DNA of 64,000 bases, taken from contig OX393550.1 of assembly GCA_947650365.1 (NCBI GenBank), positions 54,076,879-54,140,878 of the forward strand, in the 5' to 3' direction. Below the pieces are notes generated by a model. The model did not search any database and had not been told where the DNA came from. It saw only the letters and a program-made list of their open reading frames with translations. A program made the position numbers and the translations under genes. Below are positions 38,241 through 49,953 of the stretch, in pieces. Within the stretch, counting starts at the first letter, position 1. Each line of letters starts with the position of its first letter. This stretch comes from Chamaelirium japonicum. Its lineage: Eukaryota; Streptophyta; Magnoliopsida; Liliales; Melanthiaceae.

Positions 38241-38571
38241 TGTTGGAAATAAATCAGAGGCGCAACGGAAGCCGGACTCGATCTTAGGATCGATACGGTG
38301 TGCGATACATTTTTAAAAATTTCTTAAGAAACAATCATATGTGCAAGATTAAAATGAAATGCAATCGAACCCCTATGGTCATCTATCGAAACACACCATA
38401 AATGTTATGCATGCAATTCAATCGATCTAGGGTTTTGTTTATTATACCTCCGTGCGGGATTTAACACCGCGATGTTAATCTTCCAAGTTGATGATGACGG
38501 AAGTATCCACATGCGTGGGAGAAGCCTCGTTCGTCTTCGGGTACACCCGATCTCGCGAATCGACCCGGATC

Positions 38572-38607
38572 CTTGCACTCCAATCTCTGAGTGCTTCGGA
38601 GTGCAAG
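38572..38607. other. Perfect 10-bp stem-loop in solo LTR 2
   Basis: CTTGCACTCC (38572-38581) pairs with GGAGTGCAAG (38598-38607) around a 16-base loop that contains another GAGTGC. It lies about 330 bp from the 3' end of the LTR on the minus strand, so it may fall in the transcribed R/U5 part. Confidence 0.85.
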
Positions 38608-38700
38608 CTTTCTCTTCTTCTTTATCACACCCACTCAATGAGGAGAAGATGATGAGATGATGAAGATTTTCTCTTCACACCTTAGGTCAAACCCAAAGAA

Positions 38701-38880
38701 TGAGAGAGATGAGTGCCCGAGAGAGAGAGGGAGGCCAAAACCGAACACAAGGGAGAGAGGGATCGGTCTTTCTCTTCAAAATCTGAATTAGGCTCGGTTT
38801 TCCTTGCCTAATATGTCTTGAAAACCGTGCCCCTCTCTCCCCTTGTCCATATGAACCGTTCCCCCTTCTCTCTCTCTCAT
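38701..38880. repeat. GA/CT low-complexity tracts in solo LTR 2
   Basis: GAGAGAGAGAGGGAGG near 38718 and CTTCTCTCTCTCTCATT near 38865. CAAGGGAGAGAGGG (38748-38761) can pair with CCCTCTCTCCCCTTG (38831-38845) apart from one bulged base. On the minus strand the first tract is a pyrimidine patch of the kind common near plant core promoters; no convincing TATA element was assigned. Confidence 0.7.
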
Positions 38881-39202
38881 TAATCCTCAAAAATAAATGC
38901 CCACTATTGTATAGTTGCCATATTTGGTTTTGCAATTAAAGGGAATAGATTCAAATCATTTCAAATCTGAATTAAACCCTTTAAATATGGATTTGATGGC
39001 CATGCATATTTTTCCTAATGGGGGGGTCGGCCATTAGGGCATGCGGGACATTTTAAAATGACCAAAATGCCCCCCATGCATCTAGTGGCCATCCACCTCA
39101 TACCGGAGCATATATGCTCCACCTCAGTGCATGATAAAGTACTCTAACACTTAGAGAACCTCATCCATACCTATTTAACATACCATAGAGCTTTGAATAG
39201 TG

Positions 39203-39259
39203 TTTTTACTATTTACTGGGGTGCCCTCAGTAAAACGTGGGGTGCCCCTATAGTAAAAA
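39203..39259. other. Nested inverted and direct repeats in solo LTR 2
   Basis: TTTTTACTAT (39203-39212) pairs with ATAGTAAAAA (39250-39259). Inside it, TTTACTG (39212-39218) pairs with CAGTAAA (39228-39234) around GGGTGCCCT. GGGGTGCCC followed by AGTAAAA also occurs twice as a direct repeat. The result is a compact structured element in the middle of the LTR. Confidence 0.85.
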
Positions 39260-40455
39260 TCACTAAATACACAGACCGTGCTCTAGTGCGACACGCACAC
39301 ACGGAACGAACTCCTTATGGCATTATGGCAACATCGTGTGTCCCTACACTACTCTGGGGTTTCCCCCTAGTGAACACACTTAGTCTTGTGCATCCACCAT
39401 GCCCTAGTGCAATACACTCATGGAAAACAGGACGATTAAGGCATTATTTCTTCAACTCGTATTGTACAGTGAGACAAGGAGAAAGTTATGATTCGTAACG
39501 ATCGTGGATAAGGTGGAACCTTCAGGGACTAGGATTCATGGCTTCCAACCGGACTCGATCGACACACTACCCAAGTGTCCCTGTCAACCCTCTAGGTCCC
39601 AGTTAACCTGCGTGGCCACCCAGAGTGCGATGCAGGCTGCACTCCAATTCTCCCAGACTTACTAAGCTCTCTCGCATACCCCTGCTCTCCGCTTAGATAG
39701 GTAATTAGATGTCCCTTCACTCGGTGCCATGTGTCAACTTGAGCGGTGGAGAGCACCGTCAGACTCAAGTGACTATATGACTAGGTTCCTTCCAGGTTGA
39801 TTAACACATCGTACCTCCGATCATTTTGGCCAAACAACCAGATTCGGTCTAACAGCTCAACTGTTAACCACCAGGCCTGGTTTTAGTACAGTGTATGTCA
39901 GACCAAGGAACGCACCTCCCAATGGGGATGTGAATAGCCTGCAGGAGTGACATGTCGATGCAACGCCAACTCAGCAACCCAGCGCACCGTGGTTTTGGGT
40001 CGTGGTTAGATCCCTCACACGTTGGTGAACCAAAGTTACCCAAATAGGTTAGTCGACCGGTCATGGTTCCTCAGGGTTTAGGACTTATTACCCTAAGCAG
40101 AAACACGGCTATGTGCACCAGTGTCTGCTCACCGATCTGTGCACCGTGTTGGTTCTGTTCAGCCACGGACACTGTGCTTGGCAATGACCATAGTGGAAAA
40201 ACCCATGCTTTGTCATTCCAACAGCTTAACCTGAAAGGGTGACCAACCCTAATCAGAACTGCGAACAATTTAGGCTAATAGTACTAATCAACTGAGTCTC
40301 CCACTCAGATGAACCACTATACAGCCATGGCTCTTATCAGTTCAATATATAGAACACGTAGAATACGCACCAATTAAGCTATTCTAATATAAATATCAAC
40401 TCATTTATTAATCAACCATGGTTTTTACAAGCCCTAGACCATATCTTACTCAACA

Positions 40456-40460
40456 AATGG
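40456..40460. repeat. Right target-site duplication of solo LTR 2 (AATGG)
   Basis: Identical to 38236-38240 and continuous with ATCGTACGAATG of the satellite. Confidence 0.95.
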
Positions 40461-40686
40461 ATCGTACGAATGAACTAGAATGGTTACATTCGTGCGAATG
40501 AATTAGAATGGATCGTACGAATGAATTAGAATGGATCGGACGAATGAATTAGAATGGATCTTACGAATGAATTAGAATGGATCGTACGAATGAATTAGAA
40601 TGGATCGTACGAATGAATTAGAATGGATATATTCGTACGAATGAATTAGAATAGATCGGACGAATGAATTAGAATGGATCATACGC
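40461..40686 (+). repeat. Satellite block 38, right part after solo LTR 2
   Basis: About ten monomers, including GGTTACATTCGTGC and GATCGGACG variants. It ends at GATCATACG joined to CTCGAATGTATCC. Confidence 0.95.
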
Positions 40687-41529
40687 TCGAATGTATCCAT
40701 TCTAATCCATTCGTACGATCCATTCTAATTCATTCGTACGATCCATTCTAATTCATTCGCATGAATCTAACCATTCTAATTCATTCATTTGATCCATTCT
40801 AATTCATTCGTACGATCCATTCTAATTCATTCATACGATCCATTCTAATTCATTCATACGATCCATTCAAATTCATTCGTATGAATGTAACCATTCTAAT
40901 TCATTCATTTAATCCGTTCTAATTCATTCATACGATCCATTCTAATTCATTCGTCCGATCCATTCTAATTCATTCGCACGAATGTATCCATTCTAATTCA
41001 TTCGTACGATCCATTCTAATTCAATCATACGATCCATTCTAATTCATTCGTAAGATCAATTCTAATTCATTCGTACGATCCATTCTAATTCATTCGTACG
41101 ATCCATTCTAATTCATTCGCACGATCCATTCTAATTCATTTGCATGAATATATCCATTCTAATTCATTCGTACGATCCATTCTAGTTCCTTCGTACGATC
41201 CATTCTAATTCATTCGTACGATCTATTCTAATTCATTCGTACGATTCATTCTAATTCATTCGCACGATCCATTCTAATTCATTCAAAGGATCCATTCTAA
41301 TTCATTCATACGATCTATTCTAATTCTTTCGCCCGAATGTATCCATTCTAATTCATTCGCACGAATATATCCATTCTAATTCATTCGTACGAATCCATTC
41401 TAATTCATTCGTACAATCTATTCTATTTCATTCGTACGATCCATTCTAGTTCATTCGTACGATCCATTCTAATTCATTCGTACATATTTCATTCGTACGA
41501 TCCATTCTTACTCATTCGTATGATCCATT
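40687..41529 (-). repeat. Satellite block 39, reverse orientation
   Basis: Carries GCATGAATCTAACC and GTATGAATGTAACC long variants. It exits at TGATCCATTATGGATACATTCG, as does block 55 at 51717. Confidence 0.95.
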
Positions 41530-41702
41530 ATGGATACATTCGTGCGAATGAATTAGAATGGATCATACGAATGAGTAAGAGTGGATCGTACGAATGAAAT
41601 AGAATGGATTGTGCGAATGAATTAGAATGGATCGTAGAATGGATCAGAATAGATCGTGTCAAAGAATTAGAATGGATTGTATGAATGAATTAGAATGAAT
41701 TC
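41530..41702 (+). repeat. Satellite block 40, short forward block
   Basis: Composite module followed by GATCGTAGAATGGATCAG. The whole block is nearly identical to block 56 (51718-51918), including both flanking switches except for the final monomers. Confidence 0.95.
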
Positions 41703-41901
41703 GTACGATCCATTCGAATTCATTCGCACGATCCATTCTAATTCATTCATACGATCCATTCTAATTCTTTCACACGATCTATTCTGATCCATTCTACGAA
41801 CCATTATAATTCATTCACACAATCCATTCTATTTCATTCGTACGATCCATTCTTACTCATTCGTATGATCCATTCTAATTCATTCGCACGAATGTATCCA
41901 T
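41703..41901 (-). repeat. Satellite block 41, short reverse block
   Basis: Entered through GAATTCGTACGATCCATTCG. A degenerate CTGATCCATTCTACG stretch is at about 41785. It exits through GTATCCATAATGGATC. Confidence 0.95.
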
Positions 41902-42345
41902 AATGGATCATACGAATGAGTAAGAATGGATCGTACGAATGAAATAGAATGGATTGTACGAAAGAATTAGAATGGATCGTGCGAATGAATTAGAATGGAT
42001 CACACGAATGAATTAGAATGGATCGTACGAATGAACTAGAATGGATACATTCGTGCGAATGAATTAGAATGGATCGTACGAATGAATTAGAATGGATCGT
42101 ACGAATGAATTACAATGGATCTTACGAATGAAATAGAATGGATTATACGAATGAATTAGAATGGATCGTACGAATGAAATATAATAGATTGTACGAATGA
42201 ATTAGAATGGATCGTACGAATGAATTAGAATGTGTACGAATGAATTAGAATGTGTACGAATGAATTAGAATGGATCCTACGAATGAATTAGAATAGATCG
42301 TGTGAAAGAATTAGAATGGATTGTATGAATGAATTAGAATGAATT
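41902..42345 (+). repeat. Satellite block 42, forward orientation
   Basis: Contains two short 18-bp units (GTGTACGAATGAATTAGAAT) at about 42232-42268, where GGATC is lost. It ends with the GAATTCGTACGATCC switch. Confidence 0.95.
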
Positions 42346-42937
42346 CGTACGATCCATTCGAATTCATTCGCACGATCCATTCTAATGCGTTCATACGATC
42401 CATTCTAATTCATTCATACAATCCATTCTAATTTTTTCACACGATCCATTCTAATTCATTAGTAGGATCCATTCTAATTCATTCGTACAATCTATTCTAT
42501 TTCATTCGTACGATCCATTCTTACTCATTCGTATGATCCATTCTAATTCATTCGGACGAATATATCCATTCTAATTTATTCGTACGATCCATTCTAATTC
42601 ATTTGTACGATCCATTCTAATTCATTCCTACAATCCATTCTAATTCATTTGTCCGATCCATTCGAATTCATTCGCACGAATGTATCTATTCTAATTCATT
42701 CGTAGGATCCATTCTAATTCATTCGTAAGATCCATTCTAATTCATTCATACAATCCATTCTAATTCATTCGTACGATCCATTCTAATTCATTCGCACGAT
42801 CCATTCTAATTCATTTGTACGATCCATTCTAATTCTTTCACACGATCCATTCTAATTCATTCGTAGGATCCATTCTAATTCATTCGTACAATCTATTCTA
42901 ATTCATTCGTACGATCTATTCTAATTCATTCGTACGA
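42346..42937 (-). repeat. Satellite block 43, reverse orientation
   Basis: The end (GTAGGATCC, CGTACAATC, two CGATC monomers, GTACGATCGTAC) copies the end of block 1. Confidence 0.95.
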
Positions 42938-43548
42938 TCGTACGAATGAATTAGAATGGATCGTACGGAATGAATTAGAATGGATTGTATGAATGAATTA
43001 GAATGGATACATTCGTGCGAATGAATTAGAATGGATCATACGAATGAGTAAGAATGGATCGTACGAATGAAATAGAATGGATCGTACAAATGAATTAGAA
43101 TGGATCGTACGAATGAATTAGAATGGATCGTACGAATGAATTAGAATGGATCATACGAATGAATTAGAATGGATCGTGTGAAAGAATTAGAATGGATTGT
43201 ATGAATGAGTTAGAATAGATGGTATGAATAAATTAGAATGGATCGTACGAATGAATTAGAATGGATCGTACGAATGAACTAGAATGGATCGTACGAATGA
43301 ATTAGAATGGATCGTACGAATGAATTAGAATAGATCGTACGAATGAATTAGAATGGATCGTACGAAGCAATTAGAATGGATCGTACGAATGAATTAGAAT
43401 AAATATATTCGTGCAAATGAATTAGAATGGATCGTATGAATGTATTAGAATGGATCGGATCGTACGAATGAATTAGAATGGATTCGTACGAATGAATTAG
43501 AATGGATACATTCGTGCGAATAAATTAGAATGGATCATACGAATGAGT
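42938..43548 (+). repeat. Satellite block 44, forward orientation
   Basis: The start copies block 2, including CGTACGGAATG. A GGATCGGATCG duplication is at about 43452. It ends at GAATGAGTGATCC. Confidence 0.95.
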
Positions 43549-44065
43549 GATCCATTCTAATTCATTCGTATGATCCATTCTAATTCATTTGTACGATCCA
43601 TTCTAATTCATTCGTACGATCCATTCTAATTCATTCGTACGATCCATTCTAATTCATTCGCACAAATGTATCCATTCTAATTCATTCGTACGATCCATTC
43701 TAATTCATTCGTACGATACATTCTTATTCATTCGTAAGATCCATTCTGATTCATTCGTACGATCCATTCTAATTCATTCGTACGATCCATTCTAATTCAT
43801 TCGCGAATGTATCCATTCTAATTCATTCGTACGATCCATTCTAATAATTCATTCGTACGATCCATTCTAATTCATTCGTACGATCCATTCTAATTCCTTC
43901 GTACGATCCATTCTAATTCATTCGTACGATCTATTCTAATTCATTCGTACGATCTATTCTAATTCCTTCGTACGATCCATTCTAATTCATTCGTACGATC
44001 CATTCTAATTAATTCGTACGATCCATTCTAATTAATTCGTACGATCCATTCTAATTCATTCGTAT
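43549..44065 (-). repeat. Satellite block 45, reverse orientation
   Basis: A deletion variant CATTCGCGAATGTATCC (about 43800) is a shortened 28-bp monomer, and CTAATAATTC shows 3-bp slippage (about 43845). Confidence 0.95.
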
Positions 44066-45067
44066 GAATTAGAATGGATCATACGAAGGAATTAGAATGG
44101 ATCGTACGAATGAATTAGAATGGATCGTACGAAGGAATTAGAATGGATCGTACGAATGAATTAGAATGGATCGTACGAATGAATTAGAATAGATCGTACG
44201 AATGAATTAGAATGGATCGTACGAAGGAATTAGAATGGATCGTACGAATGAATTAGAATGGATCATACGAATGAACTAGAATGGATACATTCGTGCGAAT
44301 GAATTAGAATGGATCGTACGAATGAATTAGAATGGATCGTACGAATGAATTAGAATGGATACATTCGCGAATGAATTAGAATGGATCGTACGAATGAATT
44401 AGAATGGATCTTACAAATGAATTAGAATGGATCGTATGAATGAATTAGAATGGATCGTACAAATTAATTAGAATGGATACATTTGTGCGAATGAATTAGA
44501 ATGGATCGTACGAATGAATTACGATGGATCGTACGAATGAATTAGGACGGATCGTACGAATGAATTAGAATGGATCGTACGAATGAATTAGAATGGATCA
44601 TACGAATGAATTAGAATGGATCATACGAATGAGTAAGAATGGATCATACGAATGAATTAGAATGGATCATTTGAAAGAAATAGAATGGATCGTACGAATG
44701 AATTAGAATGGATCGTGCGAATGAATTAGAATGGATCGTACGAATGAATTAGAATGGATACATTTGTGCGAATGAATTAGAATGGATCGTACGAATGAAT
44801 TAGAATGGATCGTGTGAAAGAATTAGAATGGATTGTACGAATTAATTAGAATGGATCCGATGAATGAATTAGAATGGATCGTGCGAATGAATTAGAATGG
44901 ATCGTACGAATGAATTAGAATGGATCAAATGAATGAATTAGAATGGATCAAATGAATGAATTAGAATGTACGAATGGATTAGAATGGATCGTACGAATGG
45001 ATTAGAATGGATACATTCGTGCGAATGAATTAGAATGGATTGTATGAATGAATTAGAATGGATCGTA
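44066..45067 (+). repeat. Satellite block 46, forward orientation
   Basis: Contains a shortened long variant GATACATTCGCGAATG (about 44360), matching the one in block 45 on the other strand. It exits through GGATCGTACGATCC, as at 60089. Confidence 0.95.
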
Positions 45068-45196
45068 CGATCCATTCGAATTCATTCGCACGATCCATTC
45101 TAATTCATTCGTACGATCCACTCTAATTCATTCATACGATCCATTCTAATTCATTCGTACGATCCATTCTAATTCATTCGTATATTCCATTCTAAG
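45068..45196 (-). repeat. Satellite block 47, short reverse block
   Basis: Five to six monomers, ending in GTATATTCCATTCTAAGATCC, where half a monomer is missing. Confidence 0.95.
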
Positions 45197-45827
45197 ATCC
45201 TACGAATGAATTAGAATGGATCGTACGAATGAATTAGAATGGATCGTACGAATGAATTAGAATGGATCGTGCGAATGAATTAGAATGGATACATTCGTGC
45301 GAATGAATTAGAATGGATCGGACGAATGAATTAGAATGGATCGTACGAATGAATTAGAATGGATCAAATGAATGAATTAGAATGGTTACATTCATGCGAA
45401 TGAATTAGAATGGATCGTACGAATGGATTAGAATGGATCGTACGAATGAACTAGAATGGATCTTACGAATGAATTAGAATGGATCGTACGAATGAATTAG
45501 AATTGATACATTCGTGCGAATGAATTAGAATGGATCGGACGAATGAATTAGAATGGATCGTACGAATGAATTAGAATGGATCAAATGAATGAATTAGAAT
45601 GGTTACATTCATGCGAATGAATTAGAATGGATCGTACGAATGGATTAGAATGGATCGTATGAATGGATTAGAATGGATACATTCGAGCGAATGAATTAGA
45701 ATGGATCGTACGTATGAATTAGAATGGATCGTACGAATGGATTAGAATGGATCCTACGAATGGATTAGAATGGATACCTTTGTCCAGAATGGATCGTACG
45801 AATGAATTAGAATGGATACATTCGTGC
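45197..45827 (+). repeat. Satellite block 48, forward orientation
   Basis: GATCAAATGAATG / GGTTACATTCATGC / GAATGGATTAG groups occur twice (about 45362 and 45583). A deleted ACCTTTGTCCAGAATGG is at about 45777. Confidence 0.95.
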
Positions 45828-47499
45828 ACGATCCATTCTAATTAATTCGCACGAATGTATCCGTTCTAATTCATTCGTACGATCCATTCTAATTCATTAA
45901 TATGATCCATTCTAATTCATTCGTACGATCCATTCTAATTCATTCATATGATCCATTCTAATTCATTCGGACGAATGTGTCCATTCTAATTTATTCGTAC
46001 GATCCATTCTAATTCATTCGTACGATCCATTCTAATTCATTCGTACGATCCATTCTAATTCATTCGTCCGATCCATTCTAATTCATTCGCACGAATGTAT
46101 CCATTCTAATTCATTCGTACGATCCATTCTAATTCATTCGTACGATCCATTCTAATTCATTCGTAAGATCCATTCTAATTCATTCGTACGATCCATTCTA
46201 ATTTATTCGTACGATCCATTCTAATTCATTCGCACGAATGTATCCATTCTAGTTCATTCGTACGATCCATTCTATTTCATTCGTACGATCCATTCTTACT
46301 CATTCGTATGATCCATTCTAATTCATTCGGACGAATGTATCTATTCTAATTTATTCGTACGATCCATTCTAACTCATTCGTACGATCCATTCTAATTCGT
46401 TGGTCCGATCCATTCTAATTCATTCGCACGAATGTATCCATTCTAATTCATTCGTACGATCCATTCTAATTCATTCGTACGATCCATTCTAATTCATTCG
46501 TAAGATCCATTCTAATTCATTCGTACGATCCATTCTAATTCATTCGCACGAATGTATCCATTCTAGTTCATTCGTACGATCCATTCTAATTCATTCGTAC
46601 GATCCATTCTAATTCATTCGCACGATCCATTCTAATTCATTCGTACGATCAATTCTAATTCATTCGCACGAATGTATCCATTCTAATTCATTTGTACGAT
46701 CCATTCTAATTCATTCGTACGTTCCATTCTAATTCATTCATATAATCCATTCTAATTCTTTCACACGATCCATTTTAATTCATTCGTAGGATCCATTCTA
46801 ATTCATTCGTACAATCTATTCTATTTCATTCGTACGATCCATTCTTACTCATTCGTATGATCCATTCTAATTCATTCGCACGAATGTATCCATTCTAATT
46901 CATTCGTACGAATCCATTCTAATTCATTCGTACAATCCATTCTATTTCATTCGTACGATCCATTCTTACTCATTTGTACGATCCATTCTAATTCATTCGT
47001 AAGATCCATTCTAATTCATTCGTACGATCCATTCTAATTCATTCGTACGATCCATTCTAATTCATTCGCACAAATGTATCCATTCTAGTTTATTCGTACG
47101 ATCCATTCTAATTCATTCGTACGATCCATTCTAATTCATTCGCACGATCCATTCTAATTCATTCGTACGATCAATTCTAATTCATTCGCACGAATGTATC
47201 CATTCTAATTCATTCATACGATCCATTCTAATTCATTCGTACGATCCATTCTAATTCACTCATACGATCCATTCTAATACATTCATACGATCCATTCTAA
47301 TTCATTTGCACGAATATATCCATTCGAATTCATTCGTACGATCCATTCTAATTCCTTCGTACGATCTATTCTAATTCATTCGTACGATCCATTCTAATTC
47401 ATTCGTACGATCCATTCTAATTCCTTCATACGATCCATTCTAATTCATTCGTACGATCCATTCTAATTCATTTGTACAATCTATTCTAATTCATTCGTA
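45828..47499 (-). repeat. Satellite block 49, reverse orientation
   Basis: 28-bp variants are regular and CTAGTTCATTCG occurs at about 46250 and 46565 (CTAGTTTATTCG at 47086). It holds the partner of the 19.7 kb segment. The end from about 47240 matches block 3. Confidence 0.95.
46300..47060 (-). repeat. Duplicated segment (partner 19680-20440)
   Basis: Collinear with 19680-20440 at an offset of about 26618 bp. Scattered single-base differences are mostly at CG, TG or CA positions. Confidence 0.8.
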
Positions 47500-48742
47500 T
47501 GAATGGATACATTCGTGTGAATGAATTAGAATGGATCGTACGAATGAGTAAGAATGGATCGTACGAATGAAATAGAATGGATTGCACGAATGAATTAGAA
47601 TGGATCGTACGAATGAATTAGAATGGATCGTGTGAAAGAATTAGAATGGATTGTATGAATGAATTAGAATGGATCGTACGAATGAATTAGAATGGATCGT
47701 ACGAATGAATTAGAATGGATATATTCGTGCAAATGAATTAGAATGGATCGTATGAATGTATTAGAATGGATCGTATGAGTGAATTAGAATGGATCGTACG
47801 AATGAATTAGAATGGATCGTATGAATGAATTAGAATGGATACATTCGTGTGAATGAATTAGAATGGATCGTATGAATGAATTAGAATAGATTTTGTGAAT
47901 GAATTAGAACTGATCGTATGAATGAATTAGAATGGATACATTCGTGCGAATGAATTAGAATGGATTGTATGAATGAATTAGAATGGATCATACGAATGAA
48001 TTAGAATAGATCGTATGAGTGTATTAGAATGGATACGAAGGAATTAGAATGGATCGTACGAATGAATTAGAATGGATCGTACGAAGGAATTAGAATGGAT
48101 CGTACGAATGAATTAGAATGGATCGTACGAATGAATTAGAATAGATCGTACGAATGAATTAGAATGGATCGTACGAAGGAATTAGAATGGATCGTACGAA
48201 TGAATTAGAATGGATCGTACGAATGAACTAGAATGGATACATTCGTGCGAATGAATTAGAATGGATCGTACGAATGAATTAGAATGGATCGTTCGAATGA
48301 ATTAGAATGGATCTTACGAATGAATTAGAATGGATCATACGAATGAATTAGAATGGATACATTCGTGCGAATGAATTAGAATGGATCGGACGAATGAATT
48401 AGAATGGATCGTACGAATGAATTAGAATGCATCGTATGAATGAATTAGAATGGATCGTACGAATGAATAAGAATGGATCATACGAATGAATTAGAATGGA
48501 TCGTACGAATAAATTAGAATGGATACATTCATCCGAATGAATTAGAATGGATCATACGAATGAGTAAGAATGGATCGTACGAATGTATTAGAATAGATTG
48601 TACGAATGAATTAGAATGGATTAGACGAATGAATTAGAATGGATCGTGTGAAAGAATTAGAATGGATTGTATGAATGAATTAGAATGGATCGTATGAATG
48701 AATTAGAATGGATCGTGCGAATGAATTCGAATGGATCGTACG
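47500..48742 (+). repeat. Satellite block 50, forward orientation
   Basis: Starts GAATGGATACATTCGTGTG like blocks 4, 10 and 68. It includes GGATACGAAGG at about 48027 and ends at GAATTCGAATGGATCGTACG joined to AATTCATTC. Confidence 0.95.
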
Positions 48743-49097
48743 AATTCATTCTAATTCATTCATCCAATCCATTCTAATTCTTTCACACGATCTATTCTAA
48801 TTCATTCGTAGGATCCATTCTAATTCATTCGTACAATCTATTCTATTTCATTCGTACGATCCATTCTTACTCATTCGTATGATCCATTCTAATTCATTCG
48901 GATGAATGTATCCATTCTAATTTATTCGTACGATCCATTCTAATTCATTCGTATGATCCATTCTAATTCATTCGTACGATCCATTCTAATTCATTCATAC
49001 GATGCATTCTAATTCATTCGTACGATCCATTCTAATTCATTCGTACGATCCATTCTAATTCATTCGCACAAATGTATCCATTCTAATTCATTCGTAC
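48743..49097 (-). repeat. Satellite block 51, reverse orientation
   Basis: Short reverse array with one composite module. It exits at ATTCGTACGAAGG. Confidence 0.95.
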
Positions 49098-49457
49098 GAA
49101 GGAATTAGAATGGATCGTACGAATGAATTAGAATGGATCGTACGAATGAATTAGAATGGATCCTACGAATGAATTAGAATGGATATATTCGTGCAAATGA
49201 ATTAGAATAGATCGTATGAATGTATTAGAACGGATCGTTTGAGTGAATTAGAATGGATCGTACGAATGAAATAGAATGGATCGTATGAATAAATTAGAAC
49301 GGTTACATTCGTGCGAATGAATTAGAATAGATCGTACGAATGAATTAGAATGGACCGTACGAATAAATTAGAATGGATCGTGGGAATGAATTAGAATGGA
49401 TCGTACGAATGAATTAGAATGGATCAACCGAATGAGTTAGAATGGATCATACGAATG
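49098..49457 (+). repeat. Satellite block 52, forward orientation
   Basis: Shares GAACGGTTACATTCG, GATCGTGGG and GATCAACCGAATGAG variants with block 24. It ends at GAATGATCCATTC. Confidence 0.95.
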
Positions 49458-49953
49458 ATCCATTCTAATTCATTCATACGATCCATTCTAATTCATTTGC
49501 ACGAATATATCCATTCTAATTCATTCGTACGATCCATTTTAATTCCTTCGTTCGATCCATTCTAATTCCTTCGTACGATCCATTCTAATTCCTTTGTACG
49601 ATCCATTCTATTTCATTAGTATGATCCATTCTAATTCCTTCGTACGATCCATTCTAATTCATTTGCACGAATATATCCATTCTAATTCATTCGTACGATC
49701 AATTCTAATTCCTTCGTACGATCCATTCTAATTCCTTCGTACGATCCATTCTAATTCCTTCGTACGATCCATTCTAATTCCTTCATATGATCCATTCTAA
49801 TTCCTTCGTACGATCCATTCTAATTCATTCGTACGATCCATTCTAATTCATTCGCACAATCCATTCTATTTCATTCGTACGATCCATTCTTACTCATTGG
49901 TACGATCCATTCTAATTCATTCGCACGAGTGTATCCATTCTAATTCATTCATA
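49458..49953 (-). repeat. Satellite block 53, reverse orientation, CCTTCG-rich
   Basis: Most monomers here are the CCTTCG (GAAGG) type. It contains the 166-bp duplication below and exits at ATTCATACGAATG. Confidence 0.95.
49497..49828 (-). repeat. 166-bp tandem duplication (two units)
   Basis: TTTGCACGAATATATCC starts at about 49497 and 49663, 166 bp apart (six 23-bp monomers plus one 28-bp). In the second unit CTATTTC has become CTAATTCCTTC, so conversion toward the CCTTCG type has continued. Confidence 0.88.

Larger units (their letters stand above)
38241..40455 (-). mobile_element. Solo LTR 2, probably Copia-type (2215 bp)
   Basis: Seen: ends TGTTG and CAACA, a perfect 5-bp target duplication, no satellite inside, no second copy of either end, and no coding region for gag or pol. 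Open frames inside (up to about 100 codons, on both strands) show no recognisable domain. On the minus strand it starts TGTTGAGTAAG and ends GATTTATTTCCAACA, which is typical of plant Copia LTR 3' ends (general knowledge), hence the strand call. Minus-strand order: a 5' stretch with GTTCTATATATTGAAC, a middle region with nested inverted repeats (39203-39259), pyrimidine-rich tracts (38701-38880) and a stem-loop (38572-38607). At 2.2 kb it is long for a Copia LTR. A non-autonomous element without LTR structure is a less likely alternative. Confidence 0.87.

Noticed and set aside
38405..40268. Five frames of 62-101 codons inside solo LTR 2
   Set aside because: They lie on both strands, have no recognisable gag, protease, integrase or reverse transcriptase motif, and are within chance length for a 2.2 kb moderate-GC sequence.
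38241..40455. DNA transposon or complete short retroelement
   Set aside because: Terminal inverted repeats are only 5 bp and end TG...CA, and the target duplication is 5 bp. There is no second internal copy of either end, so a solo LTR is the simpler reading.
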